Shown here piece after piece: positions 1 through 3,127 of a DNA stretch of 7,266 nucleotides. The DNA lies in NCBI GenBank assembly GCA_018829425.1, contig JAHJUA010000071.1, positions 1 to 7,266 of the forward strand, in the 5' to 3' direction. Numbering within the stretch: the stretch's first letter is position 1; every line of letters begins with the position of its first letter. The position numbers were made by a program, and so were the translations under genes. The DNA is from Nanobdellota archaeon (lineage in GTDB: Archaea; Nanobdellota; Nanobdellia; Pacearchaeales; GW2011-AR1). A model generated the notes under the pieces. The model worked only from the letters and a program-made list of their open reading frames with translations. It was not told the DNA's origin and did not search any database.

Positions 1-19
1 GGAAGAAATAAATATTAAA

Positions 20-226
20 ATGAAGCATAAGATTCTTTTGGGAATTTTAATTTTGCTCGTTGGTGTTGTGGTTTTTGCTATGAATTTTCTTTATGTTGAT
101 AGTATCTTTCTCTTGGTTCTTAGCATAATTGTCTTTTTTGTTGGTCTTGGGCTCACATTGAATCCTGAGAATAAAGAAGGATTTATTGCTGAGGTTCTTA
201 ATTTATTTACTTCTGGAAGCCCTTAG
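20..226 (+). CDS. Small two-helix membrane protein, function unknown
   Basis: A 68-residue hydrophobic protein that I do not recognise. It starts MKHK, a short positive N-terminus. A first membrane segment spans about residues 5-24, a short polar turn follows around V26-D27, and a second segment spans about 29-46. A 20-residue, mildly acidic tail (NPENKEGF...) ends in SGSP. The layout suggests a helical hairpin in the cytoplasmic membrane. No catalytic or metal-binding motif is visible. No Shine-Dalgarno sequence precedes the ATG, and the AT-rich stretch just before it is too close to be this gene's own TATA box, so it may be co-transcribed from beyond the left edge. The next gene has its own TATA box in the 34-bp gap. 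The reading frame is clearly coding-like, but the function is open. Confidence 0.6.
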   Translation: MKHKILLGILILLVGVVVFAMNFLYVDSIFLLVLSIIVFFVGLGLTLNPENKEGFIAEVLNLFTSGSP

Positions 227-231
227 TAAGA

Positions 232-240
232 TTTATAAAA
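232..240 (+). promoter_or_regulatory. TATA box for the YbjQ-family gene
   Basis: TTTATAAAA is centred 25 bp before the ATG at 261, the usual archaeal distance from TATA box to transcription start. Transcription would therefore begin at or next to the start codon, giving a leaderless mRNA. This fits the absence of any Shine-Dalgarno sequence upstream of this gene. Confidence 0.6.
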
Positions 241-260
241 AATAGAAACAACTAATTAAC

Positions 261-587
261 ATGGTAGAAATAATTGTAACAACAGGCGAAGAAATTCCGG
301 GCAAAAAGATTGCAGAGATTCTTGGAATTGCTAAAGGAAATACTGTTCGCGCGAGGAACATCGGAAGAGATATCGGAGCTGGATTTAAGAGCTTGGTTGG
401 TGGTGAAATCAAAACATATTCAGATATGACTTCTCACGCACGAGATGAATCTTTCAACAGGATGGTTAACGATGCTGTGAGTATGGGTGCTGATGCAATA
501 ATCTGTTTTAGGTTTTCTACTTCGATGATAATGCAGGGCGCTTCAGAAATGCTTGCTTTCGGCACGGCCGTCAAACTCAAAAAATAA
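261..587 (+). CDS. YbjQ/UPF0145 family protein
   Basis: A 108-residue protein that matches the YbjQ (UPF0145, 'heavy-metal-binding domain') family over its whole length. Visible family features are the N-terminal strand and GK-I segment (ETTGEEIPGKKI-like, about 7-18), the G-N-x-V-R-A-R-N-I-G-R-D-I central motif (about 26-38), the F-K-S-L-V-G-G-E segment (about 42-49), the helix rich in A-R-D-E, the GADAIICFRF strand (about 76-85) and the closing FGTAVKLKK strand. Structures of the family form ring-like oligomers; the metal-binding label is a database inference and the biochemical role is not established. The gene lies behind a well-placed TATA box and is probably leaderless. Its last nine codons are unusually GC-rich compared with the body of the gene, and a second, differently coded version of the same tail follows in frame just after the stop codon. 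Confidence 0.85.
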   Translation: MVEIIVTTGEEIPGKKIAEILGIAKGNTVRARNIGRDIGAGFKSLVGGEIKTYSDMTSHARDESFNRMVNDAVSMGADAIICFRFSTSMIMQGASEMLAFGTAVKLKK

Positions 588-653
588 GGACGTGGCGAAT
601 GGAACAACTTGATTGTTACTTTTGGAACTGCGGTTAAGTTGAAAAAAGGTTAA
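588..653 (+). pseudogene. Remnant C-terminal tail of a second YbjQ-family gene
   Basis: Directly after the TAA of the YbjQ gene, the same frame stays open for 21 codons and ends with another TAA at 651-653. It encodes NNLIVTFGTAVKLKKG at its end, again the closing strand of the YbjQ fold. FGTAVKLKK occurs in both copies (558-584 and 621-647), but seven of the nine codons differ and every difference is synonymous, so this is not a recent DNA duplication. It looks like the 3' end of an old, diverged paralogue or allele left behind when the rest was deleted or recombined. Residues preceding the motif also look like a YbjQ strand. No start codon or promoter serves it, so translation is unlikely without readthrough. 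Confidence 0.6.
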
Positions 654-661
654 TCTCTAAA

Positions 662-680
662 AAGCCTGTGGAGGGATTTG
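662..680 (-). repeat. Exact copy of the tRNA-Thr 3' end
   Basis: The plus strand reads aagcctgtggagggatttg, identical over 19 nt to 880-898. In the tRNA this corresponds to the acceptor 3' strand, the T-stem 3' strand and part of the T-loop. No matching D-arm or anticodon arm lies next to it, so it is a fragment and not a gene. Its position 218 bp beyond the intact tRNA, in direct orientation, is the arrangement expected of an attachment-site pair, although no integrase is seen. Confidence 0.7.
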
Positions 681-748
681 TGGGTCGCTTTGCTCTCCGT
701 CGTCCGAAATAAGATTTCGAACGAAACCCCAAGGTTTCAAATCCCTAA

Positions 749-766
749 AAGCCTGCAGAGGGATTT
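749..766 (-). repeat. Diverged copy of the tRNA-Thr 3' end
   Basis: The plus strand reads aagcctgcagagggattt, matching 16 of 18 positions of the tRNA 3' end at 880-897. The two changes fall in the acceptor strand. It overlaps the right arm of an 8-bp inverted repeat (739-746 with 759-766). A D-arm-like string (gtggtagag on the minus strand, about 808-816) lies at roughly the distance expected in a tRNA, so a badly decayed tRNA gene is one reading. No pairing acceptor 5' strand was found. Confidence 0.5.
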
Positions 767-774
767 CTTACTCC

Positions 775-823
775 CAACTTCGCACGAGAATTGATAATTA
801 ATTTTCTCTCTACCACGAAGTTG
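775..823. repeat. Inverted repeat with 8-bp outer stem
   Basis: CAACTTCG (775-782) pairs exactly with CGAAGTTG (816-823). Inside it, GAGAA (786-790) can pair with TTCTC (804-808) around an AT-rich loop. In RNA this would give a two-segment stem with an internal loop. No U-tract follows on either strand, so it does not look like a simple terminator. Confidence 0.5.
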
Positions 824-860
824 CTCGCCCCCGACCAAAATCACGCGGGTTAAAATCCAG

Positions 861-879
861 ACGCTGTTTTCAACAGCGT
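861..879. repeat. Perfect hairpin immediately 3' of the tRNA
   Basis: ACGCTGTT and AACAGCGT form a perfect 8-bp stem around a 3-nt loop (7 bp with a 5-nt loop is more realistic). On the minus strand it begins one nucleotide after the last base of the tRNA, so it would fold in the tRNA 3' trailer. It could help 3' processing or termination. The T-rich run that follows is short. Confidence 0.6.
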
Positions 880-880
880 A

Positions 881-976
881 AGCCTGTGGAGGGATTTGAA
901 CCCCCGACCCCCAGTTCATTTGGTTCTGTGTTTTTGAACGTACAAAACTGATGCTCTGCCACTGAGCTACACAGGC
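881..976 (-). tRNA. tRNA-Thr(UGU) with a 24-nt intron
   Basis: The minus strand folds into a complete cloverleaf. The acceptor GCCTGTG (976-970) pairs with CACAGGC (888-882). The D-stem is GCTC/GAGC with loop AGTGGCA. The anticodon stem is TCAGT/ACTGG, the variable loop GGGTC, and the T-stem GGGGG/CCCTC with loop TTCAAAT. The anticodon TGT lies at 944-942, flanked by T33 and A37, giving threonine (ACA and related codons). The discriminator base is U73 (881), as I recall for archaeal tRNA-Thr; CCA is not encoded. A 24-nt intron sits at the canonical 37/38 position, and without it the tRNA is 72 nt. A likely TATA box lies at 1043-1051, so the primary transcript would carry a leader of about 45 nt. 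Confidence 0.93.
917..940 (-). other. tRNA intron with canonical bulge-helix-bulge
   Basis: The intron lies between A37 (941) and A38 (916). The exon bases TTTG (positions 32-35) pair with CAAA near the intron 3' end, forming the 4-bp central helix. On one side is the 3-nt bulge T-A|C, on the other the 3-nt bulge T-G|A, each cut after its second base. GTTC and GAAC inside the intron form the outer 4-bp helix around a 9-nt loop, and the anticodon stem closes the other side. This is the strict hBHBh' motif recognised by the archaeal tRNA splicing endonuclease. Confidence 0.92.
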
Positions 977-982
977 TTGGTA

Positions 983-1028
983 AGGCACCGACGGTTCCTT
1001 GACCGTCAACTTTCCCCCAGGTTTGCCT
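983..1028 (-). other. Hairpin-rich tRNA leader or small RNA
   Basis: On the minus strand AGGCA (1028-1024) can pair with TGCCT (987-983), enclosing a perfect 6-bp hairpin, GACGGT (1007-1002) with ACCGTC (995-990) around loop CAAGGA. Two G-T pairs can lengthen the inner stem. A 16-nt G-rich strand, including a run of five G, lies unpaired on one side. The structure ends six nucleotides before the tRNA 5' end. If the TATA-like TTTAAAATT (1051-1043) is used, transcription starts near 1022, so the inner hairpin would be in the tRNA leader. I see no box C/D or H/ACA signature. Confidence 0.4.
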
Positions 1029-1042
1029 CAAGGGTGATTGCC

Positions 1043-1051
1043 AATTTTAAA
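1043..1051 (-). promoter_or_regulatory. Candidate TATA box for the tRNA-Thr gene
   Basis: TTTAAAATT on the minus strand is the better of two AT-rich strings between the end of ndk and the tRNA; the other is TTTTAAAC at 1070-1063. A start about 25 bp downstream falls near 1022. The assignment is tentative because the start site cannot be read from sequence and the tRNA could also be transcribed through from ndk. Confidence 0.35.
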
Positions 1052-1082
1052 GGGAAGGGTTAGTTTAAAAGATTTCTTATTC

Positions 1083-1574
1083 CTAAATAACGTGCTCATC
1101 TTCAGAACGAGAGTAGCTGTGGATTTCGTCAACAGAAAACCAGAGAGCAAGTTCGTTTTTTGCGTCTTCTGGATTTGAGGATGCGTGGATTATGTTTTTT
1201 ACCGGAATTTCTTTTTCGTCTGCGTGCGAATAACTTACGTGCGAGAAATCGCCACGAATTGTTCCAGGTAGTGCAGACTTAGACTCAGTGTCTCCGACAA
1301 TTTTCCTTACGTTCTCAATCGCGTCAACACCCTCAAGAACCATTGCAATCACAGGTCCAGAAGTTATAAATTCAAGAAGCTTGTTTCTTACTTTTTCTCC
1401 TCTTCGTTTTGCGATGTCTTCAGTATAATGTTTCTGTGCGAGGTCGTTGTCTGCGTGCGTTAATTTAAGCCCAACGATTTTCAAACCGCGCTGCTCAAAT
1501 CTTTTTATGACTTCGCCAATCAATCCACGTTGGACGCCGTCTGGTTTTATTAGAACTAAAGTTTGTTCAATCAT
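1083..1574 (-). CDS. ndk: Nucleoside diphosphate kinase
   Basis: This enzyme transfers the gamma phosphate from a nucleoside triphosphate (usually ATP) to nucleoside diphosphates through a phosphohistidine, balancing NTP and dNTP pools in the cytoplasm. The 163-residue protein opens with the family signature TLVLIKPDGVQRGLIGEVI (about 5-23). It carries GPVIAMVLEG (about 73-82), the R-x-x-x-G-D nucleotide-binding stretch (about 90-95), GTIRGDFS (104-111) and the catalytic-site motif NIIHASSN with the active histidine at 130. The usual Asp after HAS/HGS is Ser here; similar variation occurs in archaeal NDKs as I recall. The length fits archaeal members, with an extended acidic C-terminus (EDEHVI). 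The start codon overlaps the eS1 stop codon as ATGA, and GAGG lies 4 nt upstream within the end of eS1, so translation is probably coupled. Confidence 0.95.
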   Translation of the reverse strand: MIEQTLVLIKPDGVQRGLIGEVIKRFEQRGLKIVGLKLTHADNDLAQKHYTEDIAKRRGEKVRNKLLEFITSGPVIAMVLEGVDAIENVRKIVGDTESKSALPGTIRGDFSHVSYSHADEKEIPVKNIIHASSNPEDAKNELALWFSVDEIHSYSRSEDEHVI

Positions 1575-2254
1575 TTTTCCTCTTTCTTTTTTACAGGAGC
1601 CTTTTTCTTTACAGGAGTTTTCTTTTCTTTTGGTTTAACTTCTTCAGGAGCTTTTTCTTCAGATTTTTCAGGAGCCTCTACTTTTGGTTTTTCCTCAATC
1701 GTTGCCTTTTGAGCCTCGACGTTTTCTTTTTCAACTTTTATAGTTTTTATTTCACACATTGAAAGAGGATAAATTTTCTTCAAGATTCCACTCAAGTGTT
1801 TTTGAATTTGGTTTTTCATGATTTCATCGAAAATCACTTCCGTGTTTTTGTTTTTTACATAAGCCACTATTTCTTCCCGACATTTTTCTCTCAAAGCTTT
1901 TCTGACTCCTCTTGAAACTTTTTTCCTTGTTATTAAAAATGGTTTTATTCTTAGGGTAGAACTTTTGCACTCTGTTGAGAAAGAATCTTCCACGTAGTTT
2001 GTTCCTTTCCTCATCATTCTTCTTATGAAGTAAGGCATGACTTTCATTTCAACTGGTCTTGTTGTCGCCTTTCCGTCTTTGATTTCTACTTTTAATCTTA
2101 AGATCATACTCTTTCCTCTAAGAAGTCTTGTGAGGTCGTAGATGATTGTTCTTCCATGGAACCCTTCAAGGTCGTAGCCGTACAACTGGGCTTCTCTATC
2201 TATTAATGGAATTGCTATGTTGAAAAATTTCTGTTTTCTTTTTGCTTGGGCCAT
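1571..2254 (-). CDS. rps3ae: 30S ribosomal protein eS1 (S3Ae)
   Basis: A small-subunit ribosomal protein of the archaeal/eukaryotic eS1 family, located near the mRNA exit side of the 30S. With the start at 2254 the protein is 227 residues. Conserved parts are the opening KKRK-x-FFNIAIP-like strand (about 5-16), GRTIIYDLTRLL (34-45), the YFIRRMMRKGTNYVED segment (75-90), LRIKPFLITRKK (101-112) and the KKIYPLSMCEIK segment (159-170). From about residue 178 it has a low-complexity Lys/Glu/Pro/Ala tail ending in tandem PVKKK units. I chose the start at 2254 because it leaves only one base after the eL42 stop and places the family core right after a short basic N-terminus. An in-frame ATG at 2320 would overlap eL42 by 65 bp and adds residues not expected in the family. 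No strong Shine-Dalgarno is seen; translation may be coupled to eL42. Confidence 0.9.
   Translation of the reverse strand: MAQAKRKQKFFNIAIPLIDREAQLYGYDLEGFHGRTIIYDLTRLLRGKSMILRLKVEIKDGKATTRPVEMKVMPYFIRRMMRKGTNYVEDSFSTECKSSTLRIKPFLITRKKVSRGVRKALREKCREEIVAYVKNKNTEVIFDEIMKNQIQKHLSGILKKIYPLSMCEIKTIKVEKENVEAQKATIEEKPKVEAPEKSEEKAPEEVKPKEKKTPVKKKAPVKKKEEK
1579..1582 (-). promoter_or_regulatory. Shine-Dalgarno for ndk
   Basis: GAGG on the minus strand lies four nucleotides before the ndk ATG, inside the last codons of eS1. It supports the ATG at 1574 as the true start and a polycistronic eS1-ndk message. Confidence 0.55.
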
Positions 2255-2255
2255 T

Positions 2256-2573
2256 TTATTCTTGTAATACCTTACCTGCTCGTTTATTTCTCTTTCCTGC
2301 TCTGTACTTCGATTTTCCACAGACGCTGCAAGTGTACATTATGTTTGTCTTTTTTGTTGTTTTGCTTTTACGCTTGAATTTTGAGACTGCAGGTTTGGAT
2401 CCCCATTTTCCTTTGTTGCCGATTCCGGTTCCACTACCTCTTAACTTTGCCCTCGCAATAGAACCCCGAGTTAGTGTTCCTCTTTGGAATCCTGTTCCGA
2501 CTATCTTTATTTTTTGGGAAGTCTTCTTTCTACAATAAGGACAGAGTCTGTTTACTATTTTTGGGACTTTCAT
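2256..2573 (-). CDS. rpl44e: 50S ribosomal protein eL42 (L44e)
   Basis: A zinc-ribbon protein of the large subunit near the tRNA E site, present in archaea and eukaryotes but not bacteria. The 105-residue sequence starts MKVPKIVNRLCPYC, as typical of L44e. It has the two zinc-binding pairs C11/C14 (CPYC) and C82/C85 (CSVC), the basic G-rich stretch GTGIGNKGKWGSKP (about 48-61) with KTTKKTNIMYTC (71-82), and a basic C-terminal end. It is some ten residues longer than many archaeal members, mostly in the middle basic region. It is the first gene of the run eL42-eS1-ndk. In many archaea eL42 is followed by eS27 and aIF2-alpha, so this neighbourhood is different. The promoter is shared head-to-head with the HTH gene on the other strand. 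Confidence 0.93.
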   Translation of the reverse strand: MKVPKIVNRLCPYCRKKTSQKIKIVGTGFQRGTLTRGSIARAKLRGSGTGIGNKGKWGSKPAVSKFKRKSKTTKKTNIMYTCSVCGKSKYRAGKRNKRAGKVLQE

Positions 2574-2594
2574 AGAAACGGATGTTTCACTGGC

Positions 2595-2603
2595 TTTAAA
2601 AAA
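2595..2603 (-). promoter_or_regulatory. TATA box for eL42-eS1-ndk
   Basis: On the minus strand TTTTTTAAA is centred 26 bp before the eL42 ATG at 2573, predicting a leaderless message. The purine-rich string just upstream (AAAAAG) could serve as the BRE. An alternative minus-strand box, TATAAAAA at 2612-2605, would put the start near 2583 and leave a leader of about 10 nt. Confidence 0.5.
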
Positions 2604-2604
2604 C

Positions 2605-2612
2605 TTTTTATA
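2605..2612 (+). promoter_or_regulatory. TATA box for the HTH gene
   Basis: TTTTTATA on the plus strand is centred about 25 bp before the ATG at 2634, again predicting a leaderless mRNA. The A-run just upstream (2598-2603) could be its BRE. It abuts the minus-strand TATA element, so the two promoters probably cannot be occupied at once. Confidence 0.45.
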
Positions 2613-2633
2613 GGGTGGTGTCGCAGTTGTCTC

Positions 2634-2909
2634 ATGCGTGTGAAGTTTGCTTCGGGAAACCAGAGAAAGTTTATTGACGGGGCATTAATTGGCGTTTCGG
2701 CTCCGTCGCTAAGAGAGCTTGGACGAAGGATTAATATTAATTATCAAACTTTGAAGAATTATTATTCTGAAAGACGACTTTTGCCAGAAGAGCTTTTTGA
2801 AACTCTTTGTAAGATTGCAGATATTGATAAGAGCAAAATCTCATTTGAGGAAATTCATGATAATTGGGGTCAAGTTAAAGGTGGAAAGAAAAATAAGAGA
2901 GATACTTAG
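2634..2909 (+). CDS. Small helix-turn-helix protein
   Basis: A 91-residue basic protein. Residues about 24-62 (APSLRELG, then NINYQTLKNYYSERR, then LPEELFETLCKIADID) read as a helix-turn-helix with a recognition helix around Y37-Y44 and a supporting helix around 51-62. It ends in a conserved-looking NWGQVKGGKK tail. From memory, HTH segments with a similar 'NWGQ-KGGKK' ending occur in small archaeal proteins and next to LAGLIDADG endonuclease domains; no such nuclease is present here. I chose the ATG at 2634 because it sits 25 bp from a TATA box and begins the conserved part. The same frame is open to 2484, but that extension lies antisense to eL42 and reads as shadow sequence. It is probably DNA-binding; the target is unknown. 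The palindromes starting at its stop codon are candidates. Confidence 0.75.
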   Translation: MRVKFASGNQRKFIDGALIGVSAPSLRELGRRININYQTLKNYYSERRLLPEELFETLCKIADIDKSKISFEEIHDNWGQVKGGKKNKRDT

Positions 2910-2924
2910 TAACTAAGTTACTAA
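2906..2924. promoter_or_regulatory. Perfect palindrome, candidate operator
   Basis: TTAGTAACT and AGTTACTAA are exact reverse complements around a single central A. The palindrome begins at the HTH stop codon and ends 22 bp before the TATA box of the surface-protein unit. A 9+1+9 symmetry suits a dimeric DNA-binding protein better than an RNA hairpin, since a one-base loop cannot form without opening the stem. Confidence 0.5.
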
Positions 2925-2937
2925 TTAAGTTACTTAA
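2925..2937. promoter_or_regulatory. Second palindrome with the same core
   Basis: TTAAGT and ACTTAA flank one central T directly next to the first palindrome. The core AGTTACT recurs at 2916-2922 and 2928-2934, 12 bp apart, which places two sites on similar faces of the helix. Together they look like a double operator upstream of the TATA box at 2947. Confidence 0.45.
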
Positions 2938-2946
2938 TAAGAAACA

Positions 2947-2955
2947 TTTATATAT
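2947..2955 (+). promoter_or_regulatory. TATA box of the surface-protein unit
   Basis: TTTATATAT predicts transcription from about 2976, giving a leader of roughly 14 nt that contains GGGG just before the TTG start at 2990. It serves the small RHH-like gene and presumably the two large genes behind it. Confidence 0.55.
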
Positions 2956-2978
2956 CAGGATTTTTTGTTATTGAAACT

Positions 2979-2982
2979 GGGG
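2979..2982 (+). promoter_or_regulatory. Ribosome binding site that marks a TTG start
   Basis: GGGG lies 7 nt before TTG at 2990. It is one of the few clear Shine-Dalgarno-like strings in the window and, with the TATA box further upstream, is the main support for reading the TTG as a start codon. Confidence 0.45.
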
Positions 2983-2989
2983 AATTAAA

Positions 2990-3127
2990 TTGAAAAAATA
3001 TTTGCTTCTTGTAGAAGATGAGAAACTTTGGGAGAAATTTAAGAATGTTATTCAAAAAGATATCAATACTGAAATAATTGAATTAATCAAAAATAAATTG
3101 GGTGGGGTGAAAAAAGATGCGAAGTAA
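2990..3127 (+). CDS. Small ribbon-helix-helix-like protein (TTG start)
   Basis: A 45-residue protein begins at a TTG: MKKYLLLVEDEKLWEKFKNV, then IQKDINTEIIELIKNKLGG and a lysine-rich end. A short strand (about 4-9) followed by two helices (about 11-23 and 26-38), with T27 at the helix turn, fits the ribbon-helix-helix (CopG/Arc-like) plan, or a short RHH-derived protein. RHH proteins act as dimers on palindromic DNA, and two palindromes lie just upstream of its TATA box, so autoregulation is plausible but inferred. Its last 11 bases overlap the start of the next gene in another frame, which suggests coupled translation. There is no ATG in the frame upstream. It is missed by any ATG-only search. 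It could instead be a leader peptide. Confidence 0.6.
   Translation: MKKYLLLVEDEKLWEKFKNVIQKDINTEIIELIKNKLGGVKKDAK
3101..3110 (+). promoter_or_regulatory. Shine-Dalgarno for the pilin-like gene
   Basis: GGTGGGGTGA lies six nucleotides before the ATG at 3117 and matches the archaeal GGTGA-type binding site. It sits within the coding end of the preceding small gene, which supports the ATG choice and an operon with internal initiation. Confidence 0.65.

Larger units (their letters stand above)
654..880. other. Non-coding stretch with inverted repeats and tRNA 3'-end copies
   Basis: I see no credible gene in these 227 bases. The stretch holds two extra copies of the tRNA-Thr 3' end (662-680 and 749-766) and five inverted repeats: 705-719, 723-738, 739-766, 775-823 and 861-879. 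It also shares the 9-mer cccccgacc (828-836) with the T-arm/variable region of the tRNA (901-909). It separates a plus-strand gene from a minus-strand tRNA, so transcripts from the two sides converge here. A decayed tRNA-integrated element, a degraded tRNA duplication, or a structured RNA are all possible. Confidence 0.6.

Noticed and set aside
767..840. A second tRNA gene ending at 749
   Set aside because: A D-arm-like string and a tRNA 3' end are there, but no acceptor 5' strand or anticodon stem pairs. At best it is a decayed copy.
662..899. CRISPR-like repeats
   Set aside because: The three copies are unevenly spaced, match the tRNA 3' end, and have no cas gene nearby.
737..1009. A 90-codon open frame on the minus strand across the tRNA
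   Set aside because: It runs straight through the tRNA and its intron and yields the GSGVQIPPQA string typical of translated tRNA genes. It has no start context.
1447..1638. Plus-strand frame of 63 codons opposite ndk and eS1
   Set aside because: It is antisense to two clearly conserved genes and reads as a reverse-strand shadow.
2255..2320. Longer eS1 starting at 2320
   Set aside because: It would overlap eL42 by 65 bp and adds 22 residues ahead of the family core. The start at 2254 fits both the junction and the family.
2242..2538. Plus-strand frame of 98 codons opposite eL42
   Set aside because: It is entirely antisense to the zinc-ribbon protein eL42, with no promoter or family resemblance.
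2484..2633. N-terminal extension of the HTH protein to 2484
   Set aside because: The extra 50 residues lie over the eL42 start and promoter and look random. The ATG at 2634 fits the TATA distance.
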